Shown here piece by piece: positions 7,925 to 18,605 of a DNA stretch of 64,000 bases. The stretch comes from Actinomycetaceae bacterium. Its GTDB lineage: Bacteria; Actinomycetota; Actinomycetes; Actinomycetales; Actinomycetaceae. Numbering within the stretch: the first letter of the stretch is position 1; every line of letters begins with the position of its first letter. Position numbers and translations under genes: made by a program. Location: contig JAUNHH010000010.1 in the NCBI GenBank assembly GCA_030524055.1, positions 27,536-91,535 on the forward strand. The letters are read 5' to 3'. Below the pieces are notes generated by a model. It had not been told where the DNA came from, searched no databases, and worked only from the letters and a program-made list of their open reading frames with translations.

Positions 7925-10900
7925 TGCCTCGCCGTACAGACTTAAGCTCTGTTCTTGTTATTGGATCGGGCCCTATTGTTATTGGGCAGGCTTGCGAATT
8001 TGATTATTCTGGAACTCAAGCGTGCCGTGTCCTTAAAGAAGAAGGACTGCGCGTCATTCTGGTGAATTCCAATCCGGCCACCATTATGACCGACCCGGAA
8101 ATGGCTGACGCCACCTATGTCGAGCCCATTACTCCGGAAGTCCTCACCTCCATTATTGAAAAGGAACGCCCTGACGCAATCCTTCCGACCTTGGGCGGAC
8201 AAACGGCCCTGAACGCTGCTATTTCTTTGCACGAGGGCGGGGTCCTGGATCGTTTCAATGTGCGCCTTATTGGCGCCTCTATTGACGCGATCCGTGCTGG
8301 TGAAGACCGGGAGATCTTTAAAGGGGTCGTTGAGCGTTGTGGCGCCGAAGTAGCCCGCTCTGTTATTGCTCATTCTCTGGAAGAGTGCCACGCGGCCGCG
8401 GAAACATTAGGTTATCCCCTGGTTGTGCGTCCCTCTTTTACGATGGGCGGATTAGGGTCAGGTTTCGCCCATACGCCTGAGGAACTTGATCGTATTGCTG
8501 GCGCTGGTCTCGCGGCGTCAATTACTACCGAAGTTCTCCTTGAGGAATCGATCCTTGGGTGGAAAGAATATGAACTCGAATTAATGCGGGACACGGCAGA
8601 TAATGTCGTTGTTGTCTGCTCCATTGAAAATGTCGATCCTGTTGGTGTTCACACAGGCGATTCCATTACCGTTGCCCCAGCACTGACATTAACAGACCGC
8701 GAATTACAGCGCCTACGCGATATTGGTATTGCCGTGATTCGTGAAGTCGGTGTTGATACTGGCGGATGTAATATCCAATTCGCTATTCACCCGGATACGG
8801 GCCGCGTCATTGTCATTGAAATGAATCCGCGGGTGTCGCGTTCCTCGGCTTTAGCTTCTAAAGCCACCGGATTCCCCATTGCAAAAATTGCTGCGCGCCT
8901 TGCCGTGGGCTATACCTTGGATGAGATTCCGAATGATATTACGGGGTCAACTCCGGCTTCCTTTGAACCCACATTAGATTATGTGGTTGTCAAGGTCCCG
9001 CGTTTTACTTTCGAGAAATTCCCCGAAGCAGACCCGACTTTGACAACCTCAATGAAAGCCGTGGGGGAGGCCATGGCTATTGGCCGCTGCTATACGGAAG
9101 CGTTGCAGAAAGCACTGCGTTCCATCGATAAAAAAGGCGTCCAATTCCATTGGGATGGGCCAACTCCCACTCCGGAGGAAACACGCGATCTTATTGCGGC
9201 GGCCGCCACAGCTACTGAAGGCCGTCTTGTTCAGGTTCAGCAGGCTATTCGTGGCGGTGCCACAATCGAGGATCTTTTTGCCTCCACAAGAATTGATCCG
9301 TGGTTTTTGGACCAGATGGTTCTTCTTGACGAAATTGCCACTGAGATTGCCGGTGCCCGGGCATTAACGCGCGACATTTTGCACACCGCTAAACGGCATG
9401 GTTTTTCTGATGCGCAAATTGCCTCTCTTCGGGGAATGTCAGAAACGACTGTGCGGGAAATGCGAGCAGCATTTGATGTTCTGCCGGTCTATAAAACAGT
9501 GGATACCTGCGCCGCACAATTTGCCGCCCTCACGCCTTATCACTATTCGACGTATGACGAAGAAAATGAGGTCTCCAAGCGGACTCGCGAAGCGGTCATT
9601 ATTCTCGGTGCTGGCCCCAATAGAATCGGGCAGGGCATTGAATTCGACTATTCTTGCGTGCACGCGACAATGGCCCTTCGGGAGCGCTTTGACACCGTTA
9701 TGGTGAATTGCAATCCAGAAACAGTCTCAACGGATTACGACATTTCTGATCGTCTCTATTTTGAGCCTCTCACCCTTGAGGATGTTCTCGAAATCTATCG
9801 GGTGGAATGTGAAGCCGGGCCTGTACGCGGCGTCATTGTCCAATTGGGTGGGCAAACCCCACTGTCTTTGGCAGATGGGCTCCAACAGGCAGGCGTCCCG
9901 ATTTTAGGGACCAGTCCGGATTCGATCGCGCTGGCCGAAGACCGCGAATTCTTCGGTAAAGTCCTTGCCGCTACCGATTGCCCGGCCCCTGGCCACGATG
10001 TGGCTCACAGTATTGATCAGGTTCTTCCGGTTGCGGAAAAGGTCGGATACCCCGTCCTCGTACGCCCAAGTTTTGTGCTGGGTGGACGCGGAATGGAAGT
10101 CGTCAATGACGCTGCTGCCCTGAAAGATTATCTGGACGCTGCTGACGTTGACACCCTTTTCGAACGCGGCCCGCTGCTGATTGACCGTTTCCTCCACGGC
10201 GCCGTCGAAATCGACGTTGACGCCCTTTTTGACGGCGAACAACTCTTTATGGGCGCCGTGATGGAGCACATTGAAGAAGCGGGGGTCCATTCTGGGGATT
10301 CTGCGTGCGTCCTACCCCCAATGACCCTGTCCAGCCGTGAGATCGCGCGTATTACCTCCTCAACAGAGCAAATCGCTCGGGGAGTGGGAGTACGGGGCCT
10401 GCTCAATATCCAATTCGCTCTCCTGTCGGACACCCTCTATGTCATTGAGGCCAACCCCAGGGCGTCGCGTACCGTACCTTTCGCTTCAAAGGCGACGGGC
10501 GTGCCATTAGCTAAAGCCGCTGCCCTCATCCAGGTAGGGGAGACCATCGCTTCTCTTCGCGAGGCCGGGGTTCTTCCTCCTCATGATGCCCGCCATTTAC
10601 CTGAGGGCGGATCAATTGCTGTCAAAGAAGCAGTCCTTCCTTTCCGGCGCTTTAGGCGACGCGACGGTTCTGTTGTCGATACGATCCTCGGCCCAGAAAT
10701 GCGTTCAACCGGTGAAGTCATGGGTATCGACCATGATTTCCCCACAGCCTTTGCCAAATCTCAATCGGGAGCATTTGGTGAAGTCCCCACCCAGGGCACC
10801 GTTTTTATTTCCATTGCCGATCAAGATAAACGCGCCATTGTTTTCCCTGTTCGACGCCTTGTGGAACTGGGATTCACTATTTTGGCCACCGCGGGAACGG

Positions 10901-11220
10901 CTTCTGTTTTACGCCGGAATGGAATAACGGCACAGGTGGTCCGGAAATCCTCTGAGGGGCGCGGACCCGATGGTGAGCCCACCGTTATTGACCTGATTAA
11001 TGACGGCCAGATCGACATTATTGTCAACACCCCGCAAACCAGCGAAAACCGCCACGATGGCTACCAAATCCGCACGGCAGCCACAGCAAATGACCGGACC
11101 ATTGTGACAACGCTCCAAGCCTTTAATGCGGTAGTCCAAGCCATTGAAGTGCGCCGCGGAGGCACCTACCAGGTCCGTTCCCTCCAAGAATGGGATAAAG
11201 AGAGGGCAGCACATGTCTGA
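7924..11220 (+). CDS. carB: carbamoyl-phosphate synthase large subunit
   Basis: Builds carbamoyl phosphate from bicarbonate, ATP and ammonia for both pyrimidines and arginine. At 1098 residues it is full length: two homologous ATP-grasp halves (first begins [20 protein letters not shown], second [20 protein letters not shown] near residue 560), followed by an MGS-like regulatory domain after about residue 950. An exact recurring 12-mer encodes HEGGV at about residue 103-107. The end overlaps pyrF by 8 bases. Confidence 0.98.
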   Translation: MPRRTDLSSVLVIGSGPIVIGQACEFDYSGTQACRVLKEEGLRVILVNSNPATIMTDPEMADATYVEPITPEVLTSIIEKERPDAILPTLGGQTALNAAISLHEGGVLDRFNVRLIGASIDAIRAGEDREIFKGVVERCGAEVARSVIAHSLEECHAAAETLGYPLVVRPSFTMGGLGSGFAHTPEELDRIAGAGLAASITTEVLLEESILGWKEYELELMRDTADNVVVVCSIENVDPVGVHTGDSITVAPALTLTDRELQRLRDIGIAVIREVGVDTGGCNIQFAIHPDTGRVIVIEMNPRVSRSSALASKATGFPIAKIAARLAVGYTLDEIPNDITGSTPASFEPTLDYVVVKVPRFTFEKFPEADPTLTTSMKAVGEAMAIGRCYTEALQKALRSIDKKGVQFHWDGPTPTPEETRDLIAAAATATEGRLVQVQQAIRGGATIEDLFASTRIDPWFLDQMVLLDEIATEIAGARALTRDILHTAKRHGFSDAQIASLRGMSETTVREMRAAFDVLPVYKTVDTCAAQFAALTPYHYSTYDEENEVSKRTREAVIILGAGPNRIGQGIEFDYSCVHATMALRERFDTVMVNCNPETVSTDYDISDRLYFEPLTLEDVLEIYRVECEAGPVRGVIVQLGGQTPLSLADGLQQAGVPILGTSPDSIALAEDREFFGKVLAATDCPAPGHDVAHSIDQVLPVAEKVGYPVLVRPSFVLGGRGMEVVNDAAALKDYLDAADVDTLFERGPLLIDRFLHGAVEIDVDALFDGEQLFMGAVMEHIEEAGVHSGDSACVLPPMTLSSREIARITSSTEQIARGVGVRGLLNIQFALLSDTLYVIEANPRASRTVPFASKATGVPLAKAAALIQVGETIASLREAGVLPPHDARHLPEGGSIAVKEAVLPFRRFRRRDGSVVDTILGPEMRSTGEVMGIDHDFPTAFAKSQSGAFGEVPTQGTVFISIADQDKRAIVFPVRRLVELGFTILATAGTASVLRRNGITAQVVRKSSEGRGPDGEPTVIDLINDGQIDIIVNTPQTSENRHDGYQIRTAATANDRTIVTTLQAFNAVVQAIEVRRGGTYQVRSLQEWDKERAAHV
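8231..8242 (+). repeat. 12-mer ACGAGGGCGGGG, exact
   Basis: Within carB, read as H-E-G-G-V. Confidence 0.95.
10050..10061 (-). repeat. one-mismatch copy of the recurring 12-mer
   Basis: CCCCGTCCTCGT on the plus strand, within carB, read as Y-P-V-L-V. Confidence 0.5.
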
Positions 11221-12061
11221 ACAGCTCGGTTTTGGCGATCGCCTCGCAGCGGCAATGACGGCTCATGGGCCGATCTGCGTCGGTATTGATCCCCACCCGC
11301 ATTTATTGCGTTCCTGGGGCTTGCCGGTGTCTGCGCACGGCGTTCGTTCCTTTGGCTTGACCGTTGTCGAAGCTCTTGGAGGACAGGTGGCTGCGTTTAA
11401 ACCTCAGTCTGCTTTCTTTGAGGAATATGGCAGCGCGGGGGTAGCCGCTTTAGAAGAGGTGATTGCGGCCTGTCGGGAGGCAGGCAGCCTGTGCATTGTG
11501 GACGCTAAACGTGGCGATATTGGCTCCACCATGGAGGGATACGCTCGGGCCTATCTGACGGAAGGTTCTCCTTTAGCGGGGGATGCGGTCACCCTGTCGC
11601 CTTATCTTGGCGTGGGCGCCCTGGAGCCTGCCTTTGAGGCGGCGCTGGAGAATCACCGGGGGGTCTTTGTTTTGGCCCTCACTTCGAACCCTCAGGGCGC
11701 ATCTGTGCAGCATGCGCGGCAATCGGATGGGACTGCAGTCGCCCGCAAAGTAGTTGAAGAGTTGACTACCTGGAATGAAAAATGTAGCGCAGAACACATT
11801 TTTCCATTTGGGCTTGTGGTCGGGGCCACAGTTGGCGATGCGCTTCGGATGTTGCAGATTGACCTCAGTGGATTCAGTGGAGCAATTCTTAGCCCTGGTG
11901 TTGGTGCACAAGGAGCAGGATCATCGCAGCTCACAGCCGTTTTCGGAAATGCGCGCTCGCGCGTTCTCGCTTCGACCTCACGAGCAATTTTGGCTTCCGG
12001 ACCTGATCAAGCGGGCTTGAGAACCGCCTTGAAGGAAGCTTGGAACTCCCTGAGTGAATAA
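11213..12061 (+). CDS. pyrF: orotidine 5'-phosphate decarboxylase, type 2
   Basis: Converts OMP to UMP. The 282-residue enzyme belongs to the type 2 group found in mycobacteria and other Actinobacteria: the catalytic motif [10 protein letters not shown] is at residues 97-106 and FKPQSAFFE at 62-70. The start at 11213 overlaps the carB stop by 8 bases (ATGTCTGA) and has GAGAGGG upstream. It is the last pyr gene of the operon. Confidence 0.96.
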   Translation: MSEQLGFGDRLAAAMTAHGPICVGIDPHPHLLRSWGLPVSAHGVRSFGLTVVEALGGQVAAFKPQSAFFEEYGSAGVAALEEVIAACREAGSLCIVDAKRGDIGSTMEGYARAYLTEGSPLAGDAVTLSPYLGVGALEPAFEAALENHRGVFVLALTSNPQGASVQHARQSDGTAVARKVVEELTTWNEKCSAEHIFPFGLVVGATVGDALRMLQIDLSGFSGAILSPGVGAQGAGSSQLTAVFGNARSRVLASTSRAILASGPDQAGLRTALKEAWNSLSE

Positions 12062-12154
12062 TGGCAAGTCTCATTTCTTAGACTTTTGACGCGACGACAG
12101 GCATCAATCCATGTCATTCTGGGGCCTCCCGGAATGTACAAGGAGTGATACTCA

Positions 12155-12466
12155 ATGGCTCTTCCAACCCTCACCCCAGAACAGCGCTCCGAAGCGCTGG
12201 CCAAGGCGACCGCAGCACGTCGTCGCCGCGCTGAAGTGAAGGCTGCCCTGAAGAATCGGGAGACAACCCTGTCTGCCGTACTCGAGCTCGCTGACAAAGA
12301 AGAGGCAATTGCCAAGATGAAGGTTGTCTCGCTTCTTGAGTCCCTTCCGCGTGTGGGAGTCAACACTGCGGCTCAGATTATGTCTGAGGTTCGCATTGCT
12401 CCCTCTCGCCGTGTGCGCGGTCTTGGACCGGTCCAGCGCGAGGAACTCGTCCGCCGTTTCGGCTGA
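12155..12466 (+). CDS. mihF: integration host factor, actinobacterial type (mIHF)
   Basis: A 103-residue basic nucleoid protein unrelated to E. coli IHF. The N-terminal helix is rich in Arg/Lys/Ala (RRRRAEVKAALKN) and the H2TH-type DNA-binding part contains LLESLPRVGVNTAAQIM followed by GLGPVQREELVRRFG. In mycobacteria and Streptomyces it is essential or globally acting in nucleoid structure and phage L5 integration. AAGGAG precedes the ATG. The usual order mihF-gmk-rpoZ is kept here. Confidence 0.96.
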   Translation: MALPTLTPEQRSEALAKATAARRRRAEVKAALKNRETTLSAVLELADKEEAIAKMKVVSLLESLPRVGVNTAAQIMSEVRIAPSRRVRGLGPVQREELVRRFG

Positions 12467-12493
12467 CCACCGATTAGTGGCACGATGAGAGGT

Positions 12494-13051
12494 ATGAAAT
12501 CCCCTCGTCTCGTCGTCATTGTCGGCCCCAGCGGCGTCGGGAAGGGCACTGTCGTGCGTCGCCTCTTAGAGATGCACCCCGAGGTAGCCCTTTCTATCTC
12601 AGCCACCACTCGGTCGCCCAGACCGGGCGAAGTGGATGGCGTGAACTACCATTTCGTTACTGATGAGCAGTTTGATGATCTCATTGCCAGTGGCGGAATG
12701 CTTGAGTGGGCCCAGGTTTTTGGGACCCACAGGTACGGTACCCCCCGTCATGGCGTAGAAAGCGCTTTGGCGAGGGGTGTACCTGTACTCCTCGAAATTG
12801 ATCTTGATGGAGCCCGGCAAGTTCGCCAGTCCATGCCCGAGGCCCTTTTTATTTTCCTCGCTCCGCCCTCGTGGGAAGAATTAGAACAGCGACTGATTGG
12901 GCGCGGAACGGAAACGCCCCAAGAGATTGAGCGCCGCCTGGCAACCGCGAAGCAGGAGCTCGCCGCCAAGGGCGAATTCGACCATATTGTGACCAATGAC
13001 GATATTGATTCCACGGCTTCGCAACTGGCTCAGCTGATGGGCCTGGAGTAA
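12494..13051 (+). CDS. gmk: guanylate kinase
   Basis: Phosphorylates GMP to GDP. It has the P-loop [13 protein letters not shown] near the N-terminus, then the GMP-binding segment [17 protein letters not shown]. The start at 12494 (MKSPRL) is preferred because GAGAGG lies just upstream; an ATG at 12485 would add three residues. Length (185 residues) is normal. It lies 27 bases after mihF, and is likely cotranscribed with rpoZ. Confidence 0.95.
   Translation: MKSPRLVVIVGPSGVGKGTVVRRLLEMHPEVALSISATTRSPRPGEVDGVNYHFVTDEQFDDLIASGGMLEWAQVFGTHRYGTPRHGVESALARGVPVLLEIDLDGARQVRQSMPEALFIFLAPPSWEELEQRLIGRGTETPQEIERRLATAKQELAAKGEFDHIVTNDDIDSTASQLAQLMGLE
12861..12872 (-). repeat. one-mismatch copy of the recurring 12-mer
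   Basis: CTCCGCCCTCGT on the plus strand, within gmk. Confidence 0.45.
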
Positions 13052-13100
13052 ACTTCATTGCCGTGGCCAAAATGAGGGCCAATATTGAGGAGGAAAACGA

Positions 13101-13367
13101 ATGTCCGGAATCGTCGCGCAACCCGAGGGCATTACCTACCCACCTATCGACGATTTGTTGACCCGTGTGGATTCCAAGTATGCCCTGGTAATCTTTGCGG
13201 CGCGTCGTGCACGTCAAATCAACTCCTACAATCAGCAGCTTGAGCACAATATGATCCAATTCGTTGGCCCTGTTGTGGAAGCTGAACCCGATGACAAGCC
13301 TTTAGCAATTGCTCTGCGTGAAATCGACGAGGGAATGCTGACCCTCGATACTGCTCCAGGCGCCTGA
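13101..13367 (+). CDS. rpoZ: RNA polymerase omega subunit
   Basis: An 88-residue subunit that helps assemble and stabilise beta'. The conserved core [17 protein letters not shown] followed by [14 protein letters not shown] is typical of omega in Actinobacteria, and the C-terminus [10 protein letters not shown] matches the family. A good GAGGAGG precedes the ATG. It is followed 15 bases later by coaBC, the order seen in mycobacteria. Confidence 0.96.
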   Translation: MSGIVAQPEGITYPPIDDLLTRVDSKYALVIFAARRARQINSYNQQLEHNMIQFVGPVVEAEPDDKPLAIALREIDEGMLTLDTAPGA

Positions 13368-13382
13368 GAAAGGCTTTGCGCT

Positions 13383-14627
13383 ATGCCCGCGACGATTATT
13401 CTTGGTGTCGGCGCGGGCATTGCTGCATATAAAAGCGCCCTTATTTTGCGTCAGCTCAGCAAAGCAGGGCACGATATTCATGTCATTCCCACCCCCGATT
13501 CTCAGCATTTTATTGAGCAGGCAACGTGGGCAGGTTTAAGTGGGAATCCGGTCCATACCGATGTGTTTTCCACCGGTTTAGCGGATCATATTGAATTAGC
13601 CCGCCACGCTGATCTCATTGTTATTGCCCCGGCCACAGCTGATCTTCTGGCTCGTCTGCGCGCGGGAATGGCTAATGACTTGCTCACCACTACCGTTTTA
13701 GCAGCCACCTGTCCGATTGTTCTTGCCCCGGCAATGCATTCGCAAATGTGGACTAATCCGGCCACGGTAGACAATATTTCCCATTTACGAGGGCGGGGTT
13801 TCCACATTATTGACCCCGATACCGGGCCGCTGGGCAGCGGGGACTTTGGGGTGGGCCGGCTTCCAGAGCCGGATGTGATTTCCGCTTTCGCTTTATCTGT
13901 TCTGGAGGATTCACAAAAGGCGGCCCCCGCCGATTTAGCGGGATATCATTTCCTTATCAGTGCAGGTGGAACGCGCGAAGCTATTGATCCGGTGCGTTTT
14001 ATTGGGAATGAATCCTCTGGCCGCCAAGGCACAGCATTAGCTGTTGCGGCAGCGCAGCGGGGTGCCAATGTCACCCTTGTGGCTGCGAATATTAGTCGCG
14101 ATATTTTCGACGATGAGGGTGCCACTGACGCTGGTATTGAGATTGTGTCTGCGACAAGTGCCGCAGAAGTAGAAAAAGCAATTCTCTCGCGCTTGGATAG
14201 CACTGATGTATTGATTATGGCGGCCGCTATTGCTGATTTTCGCCCCGCCCTCGTCCAGCGCGAAAAAATCAAAAAAGACCCTGGCTCCACTGACGCACCC
14301 ACCATTTCCTTAGAGCGCACCACCGATATTTTGGCCACTGCTGCCGCTGCCCCCAATCGCCCCTCAATTGTGGTTGGATTCGCAGCCGAAACGGGGGACC
14401 TGGCCACCGTACGGCGCCTGGGCGGTGAAAAAGCCCGCCGTAAAGGGGCCGATTTCCTTGTGATTAACCGAGTTGGGGACGGACATGGATTCGGCAATGT
14501 CCCCAATGAGGTCTTCATTGTCGATCACAACGGACGTGATATTGCTCAGGCTATCGGAACTAAAGCCGAGGTCGCCGTGAGAGTCCTTGACCAGGTTGCC
14601 GCCAAACTCGCTAGCATGGCTGGGTGA
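13383..14627 (+). CDS. coaBC: bifunctional phosphopantothenoylcysteine decarboxylase / phosphopantothenate-cysteine ligase
   Basis: Two steps of coenzyme A synthesis in one 414-residue protein. The N-terminal flavoprotein CoaC half starts [11 protein letters not shown] and contains PAMHSQMW, the actinobacterial form of the PxMNxxMW substrate motif. The C-terminal CoaB half has the nucleotide-binding [22 protein letters not shown] and the KIKKD segment. The stop overlaps the metK GTG (GTGA). Two exact copies of the recurring 12-mer fall in this gene, in opposite orientations. Confidence 0.96.
   Translation: MPATIILGVGAGIAAYKSALILRQLSKAGHDIHVIPTPDSQHFIEQATWAGLSGNPVHTDVFSTGLADHIELARHADLIVIAPATADLLARLRAGMANDLLTTTVLAATCPIVLAPAMHSQMWTNPATVDNISHLRGRGFHIIDPDTGPLGSGDFGVGRLPEPDVISAFALSVLEDSQKAAPADLAGYHFLISAGGTREAIDPVRFIGNESSGRQGTALAVAAAQRGANVTLVAANISRDIFDDEGATDAGIEIVSATSAAEVEKAILSRLDSTDVLIMAAAIADFRPALVQREKIKKDPGSTDAPTISLERTTDILATAAAAPNRPSIVVGFAAETGDLATVRRLGGEKARRKGADFLVINRVGDGHGFGNVPNEVFIVDHNGRDIAQAIGTKAEVAVRVLDQVAAKLASMAG
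13787..13798 (+). repeat. 12-mer ACGAGGGCGGGG, exact
   Basis: Within coaBC, read in a different frame from most copies (L-R-G-R-G-F). Confidence 0.95.
14243..14254 (-). repeat. 12-mer ACGAGGGCGGGG, exact
   Basis: Within coaBC on the non-coding strand, read as R-P-A-L-V. Confidence 0.95.
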
Positions 14628-15820
14628 CCCACAGCCTTCAACTTTTTACTTCTGAGTCCGTCACTGAAGGACATCCAGATAAAGTCTGCGACCGGATTTC
14701 TGATTCGATTCTCGACGCGATTCTGCACGAAGACCCCGCTGCACGTGTTGCCGTTGAAACAATGGTGACTACCGGTTTAGTTCATGTGGCAGGGGAAGTG
14801 ACCACCAGTGCCTATGTGGAAATCCCCCAGATTGTCCGTGAGGAAATCTGCCGTATTGGATACACATCCTCAGCTGTGGGTTTTGATGGCGCTTCCTGCG
14901 GTGTCTCCATTTCTATTGGCGCCCAGAGCCCCGATATTGCGGGAGGGGTGAATACTGCGTTGGAAGTACGGGCAGGTTCCGGCACGGATGCACGCGACCA
15001 GCAGGGCGCAGGCGACCAGGGCCTAATGTTTGGGTATGCCTGTAATGACACCCCTGATCTCATGCCTGCCCCTATCTGGTTGGCTCACCGTTTCGCACGC
15101 CGTCTTGCTCAGGTCAGACATGAGGGCATAACCCCAGGTCTTCGCCCCGACGGCAAAACCCAGGTGTCACTGACCCACGACGGGTTGCGTTTTATTGGCG
15201 TAGACACCATTGTCGTATCCACCCAACACGATGAAGATGTCACTCAAGATCACCTTGAAGAGGCCATTCGCACTCAGGTTATTTCCCCAGTATTGGAGGA
15301 TTCTGGCCTTGATCTTGATTGGGACTCCGCGCGGATTCTGGTGAACCCCTCGGGACGTTTTGTTATTGGTGGGCCAGCAGGGGACGCAGGACTGACAGGC
15401 CGGAAAATTATTGTGGATACCTATGGGGGAGCTGCCCGCCATGGGGGAGGAGCCTTCTCTGGCAAAGACCCCTCGAAAGTTGATCGCTCGGCGGCCTACG
15501 CGGCACGGTGGGTAGCAAAAAATATTGTCGCCGCAGGGCTGGCTAGCCGCTGTGAGTTGCAAGTGGCCTACGCAATTGGTCGGGCCCATCCAGTGGGACT
15601 CTATGTCGATACTTTTGGCACTGGGGAAATCGCGGATGCAGAAATTGCCCGTATTATTCCTGAGGTTTTTGATTTGCGGCCGGCAGGCATGATTGAAGAC
15701 CTCGATTTGCTGCGCCCAATTTACGCGGCGACGGCGGCATATGGGCATTTTGGGCGCGAAGAATTCCCCTGGGAAGCACTAAATAAGGTCGAGGATTTAC
15801 GATCGGCGGCAGGCGCATGA
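14624..15820 (+). CDS. metK: S-adenosylmethionine synthetase
   Basis: Makes SAM from methionine and ATP. The 398-residue protein has the N-terminal [29 protein letters not shown] for ATP binding, and the [16 protein letters not shown] loop. The GTG start at 14624 overlaps the coaBC stop. No SAM riboswitch is present; the gene appears to depend on the upstream transcript. It overlaps the next gene by 4 bases. Confidence 0.97.
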   Translation: MTHSLQLFTSESVTEGHPDKVCDRISDSILDAILHEDPAARVAVETMVTTGLVHVAGEVTTSAYVEIPQIVREEICRIGYTSSAVGFDGASCGVSISIGAQSPDIAGGVNTALEVRAGSGTDARDQQGAGDQGLMFGYACNDTPDLMPAPIWLAHRFARRLAQVRHEGITPGLRPDGKTQVSLTHDGLRFIGVDTIVVSTQHDEDVTQDHLEEAIRTQVISPVLEDSGLDLDWDSARILVNPSGRFVIGGPAGDAGLTGRKIIVDTYGGAARHGGGAFSGKDPSKVDRSAAYAARWVAKNIVAAGLASRCELQVAYAIGRAHPVGLYVDTFGTGEIADAEIARIIPEVFDLRPAGMIEDLDLLRPIYAATAAYGHFGREEFPWEALNKVEDLRSAAGA

Positions 15821-16452
15821 AAACCACTGACACCACGGATATTGATCAGGTCGAGCCAGAGCCGACTGAGAATCTCACTGCCTGGCAGCGCCGCACTGCC
15901 TGGGAAATGGCGATCTCCGGGATTATTGGCCTTGTCGCCTCCTTTGTCCTGTCTATTGAGGCGTGGGAATTGGCGAAAAATGCGAATGCCACTTTCGGTT
16001 GCGATATTTCCTCAGTGCTGTCCTGCTCCACCGTTGCCCGCTCCTGGCAGGCCACCCTGCTGGGATTCCCCAATGCCTTCCTCGGCATTCTTTTCGAGTC
16101 GGTTGTGCTGACAGTATCAGCGGCATTAATTGGCGGGGTACGTTTTCCACGCTGGTTTATGCTGTGCACGCAAGCGCTCTATACCATTGGCCTATTTTTC
16201 GCCCTCTGGCTATTTAGCCAATCCTATTTAGTGATTCATGTGCTGTGCCCATGGTGCCTGCTGATTACTGTGACCACGACATTAGTTTGGGTGGGCTTAA
16301 CCAGAATCAATATCCGCTATGGTCATATTCCAACGCCGGAGTTTATTCGTTCCATGGTGCGCACAGGAATGGATTGGGTAGTGACTGGCCTTTTCCTCTT
16401 TATTTTGGCTGCCTTGGTCATAGTGGGGTACGGGGCTGATCTGCTGGGGTAA
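15817..16452 (+). CDS. vitamin K epoxide reductase (VKOR) family protein
   Basis: A 211-residue membrane protein with about five membrane segments. The four VKOR cysteines are present: Cys62 and Cys70 in the loop (CDISSVLSC), and Cys144/Cys147 in CPWC. VKOR reoxidises a DsbA-like thiol oxidase using quinone; in Actinomyces oris it supports oxidative folding of pilins via MdbA. The ATG overlaps the metK stop (ATGA). No DsbA-like partner lies in this window. Confidence 0.92.
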   Translation: MKTTDTTDIDQVEPEPTENLTAWQRRTAWEMAISGIIGLVASFVLSIEAWELAKNANATFGCDISSVLSCSTVARSWQATLLGFPNAFLGILFESVVLTVSAALIGGVRFPRWFMLCTQALYTIGLFFALWLFSQSYLVIHVLCPWCLLITVTTTLVWVGLTRINIRYGHIPTPEFIRSMVRTGMDWVVTGLFLFILAALVIVGYGADLLG

Positions 16453-16496
16453 CGCGGCGGCACGCAAATGTGGGTGCCTCATGATCCAATAGAGGC

Positions 16497-18533
16497 GTGA
16501 CCATGATGCAACACGCTCTACCGGGCCTCGAAGAGCCACCTGCCACTCAGGTGGAGATTGCTCATGTCCTGGTCGATACTGATATCCCGCATCTGGATCA
16601 CATTTTCGATTACTCTATCCCCGCCAAGCTGCTGGATCGCGCTCAGATCGGGCATCTGGTGCAGATTCGCTTGGCGGGGAAAAAGTATTCTGGCTGGATT
16701 ATTGACCGTAGTCGCGGCGCCCCCATGCAACCTCTTCAGCCGCTGCTCTCAGTCGTCTCACGCGCCCCCGTCCTCGATACTGAACTTTTAGAGGTGGCCC
16801 GCACTATTGCGGATCGCTATGTCGCCACCGTCCCGCAGGCGTTAAGTCTGGCGATTCCGCCGCGTCATGCCTCCACAGAAAAAGACGTCCTAGGCTCCTT
16901 TGGTGGCGATGGTCCCTCTTTTCCTCCATTAACGAGGGGCGCGCCCACACCCCAAGACACTACGTCCTCCTGGAATACCCACCCTGTTGGGCGGGCCCTC
17001 TCTGAACGTATTGCCCAGGGACAGACAGTGCGGGCAGTATGGACTGCCTTAAAATCCACCCGCGATTCCCAATTGGTTGATCTTGTTGCTTCAACAGTCA
17101 AGGCCGGGCGTGGCGCCATTATTATTCTGCCCACTCACCGTGAGGTGGGCGCAATCGCCAATCTGATTGAGGGACATCTTGGGATTGAGGTCGCCAGGCA
17201 GGGCCACGGAGACAACCCGGCACTGCGGTATCGAATCCACTTAGAAGGTCTTTTAGGACGCACCCAAATTATTGTGGGGACACGCTCTGCCGTATGGACA
17301 CCAATGGCAGATCTCGGCCTCATTATCATCTGGGATGATGCTGATGATGTCCTCCGCGAACGTCGCCACCCCCGTACCGATGCTCTAGAAGTCGCGATGG
17401 TGCGTTCTCGCCACCAGAATTCCTCGCTCATTGTGGGCAGTTGGTCGCGCTCTATCCGCGCCCAGGCTCTTTGCCATTCCGGGTGGGCCGAGGAAATCGT
17501 TGCTGACCTAGCCACTCGCCGTGCTCATACGCCTATTGTCCGGGTTTTAGATGAGGTAGACAGCGATTGGGAAGGTCCCGGAGGGGCTATGCGTATTAAT
17601 AGTGCTGGCCTCCGTCTTATTAAAGAGGGCCTCAAAAATGGCCCCGTCCTCGTTCATGTTCCCTATGCCGGATATATTCCCGTCGTTGCCTGCGCACGCT
17701 GTTATCAACGGGCACGCTGTTTGCAGTGCACCGGGCCGATTGGCCTTGATGAAGCTGGGCAGATGACCTGCCAGTGGTGTGGGCGTGATCAAAATGCGTG
17801 GCGCTGCCCCCACTGCCACGGCACTGTTTTGCGTGCCCGCCGTATTGGTTCGGTGCGTACCGGTGAAGAACTGGGCCGGGCCTTCCCTGGAATCCCATTA
17901 ACTGTGGTTTTGAAAGGGGACCCTCCACAAGATTTATCTTCCCGCCCTCGTCTAGTGATCGCCACCCCCGGATGTGAACCCGAAATTGAAGGCGGCTACG
18001 CTGCCTGCCTTATTCTCGATGCCTCCGCTATCGCTGGGCGCAGTGAACTTTGGGCACCTGAAGAGGCCTTACGCCGCTGGTTTGCCGCATTATCCCTGGT
18101 CAGGCCTACGGGCTCCGCCCTCGTCAGTGGGGGAGTAGACCCTGTTCTCACCTCAGCGTTAACGCGATGGGACCCAGCTGACTACGCGCAGCGTGCCTTA
18201 GATGAACGCCATGCCCTGGGATATTTCCCTGCGGCCACACTGATTGCTTTTGATGGGCAGCCTCACGATATTGCCCAAATTCTGTCCTCCCTTGGACCGC
18301 AGGCCCGCGAATGGGAACTCGGCACCGTGCGTTTAACCTCATCTTCTCTTCACCTTGGCGGCGATAACACCCTGGATTTTTCTGCTCAACACACTCTGGT
18401 GCGCACCATTATGCGAATCCCACGGTCACAAACCACTGACGTTTTAGCCCAATTAAAAGCCATTATTCAGGTGCGCTCCTCAAATAAATCCCCGCGAGTG
18501 CAGATCCATATCAACCCACCAGAACTTTTCTAA
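16497..18533 (+). CDS. priA: primosomal protein N' (PriA), helicase-inactive actinobacterial form
   Basis: A 678-residue PriA homologue for replication restart. The N-terminal DNA-binding domain (HIFDYSIPAKLLDRAQIGHLVQI) and the zinc-binding cysteines (CARC, CLQC, CQWC, CPHC at about residues 400-440) are clear. The Walker A site is lost: the expected GxTGSGKT position reads LKSTRDSQLVD, and the DEEH box reads WDDADD. This decay is known for many actinobacterial PriA proteins. It starts with GTG at 16497; ATG at 16503 is an alternative. Confidence 0.9.
   Translation: MTMMQHALPGLEEPPATQVEIAHVLVDTDIPHLDHIFDYSIPAKLLDRAQIGHLVQIRLAGKKYSGWIIDRSRGAPMQPLQPLLSVVSRAPVLDTELLEVARTIADRYVATVPQALSLAIPPRHASTEKDVLGSFGGDGPSFPPLTRGAPTPQDTTSSWNTHPVGRALSERIAQGQTVRAVWTALKSTRDSQLVDLVASTVKAGRGAIIILPTHREVGAIANLIEGHLGIEVARQGHGDNPALRYRIHLEGLLGRTQIIVGTRSAVWTPMADLGLIIIWDDADDVLRERRHPRTDALEVAMVRSRHQNSSLIVGSWSRSIRAQALCHSGWAEEIVADLATRRAHTPIVRVLDEVDSDWEGPGGAMRINSAGLRLIKEGLKNGPVLVHVPYAGYIPVVACARCYQRARCLQCTGPIGLDEAGQMTCQWCGRDQNAWRCPHCHGTVLRARRIGSVRTGEELGRAFPGIPLTVVLKGDPPQDLSSRPRLVIATPGCEPEIEGGYAACLILDASAIAGRSELWAPEEALRRWFAALSLVRPTGSALVSGGVDPVLTSALTRWDPADYAQRALDERHALGYFPAATLIAFDGQPHDIAQILSSLGPQAREWELGTVRLTSSSLHLGGDNTLDFSAQHTLVRTIMRIPRSQTTDVLAQLKAIIQVRSSNKSPRVQIHINPPELF
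17642..17653 (-). repeat. one-mismatch copy of the recurring 12-mer
   Basis: CCCCGTCCTCGT on the plus strand, within priA. Confidence 0.5.
17941..17951 (-). repeat. 11-mer ACGAGGGCGGG, exact
   Basis: Within priA, read as S-R-P-R-L; only the 12th base differs. Confidence 0.85.
18113..18124 (-). repeat. one-mismatch copy of the recurring 12-mer
   Basis: CTCCGCCCTCGT on the plus strand, within priA, the same variant as in gmk. Confidence 0.45.
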
Positions 18534-18592
18534 TTCCACCACCGACCGCTATTCCACTTTTGCGTGTGCCCAAAGCGTGACGCGACCCCAGA

Positions 18593-18605
18593 TAGACTAC
18601 TGGGG
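18593..18605 (+). promoter_or_regulatory. leaderless -10 element for fmt
   Basis: TAGACT (18593-18598) ends 6 bases before the GTG start, so transcription should begin at the start codon itself. No Shine-Dalgarno sequence is present. Confidence 0.65.

Noticed and set aside
13946..14518. 190-codon minus-strand frame inside coaBC
   Set aside because: Antisense to conserved CoaB sequence; Arg/Ala/Ser composition typical of mirrored codons.
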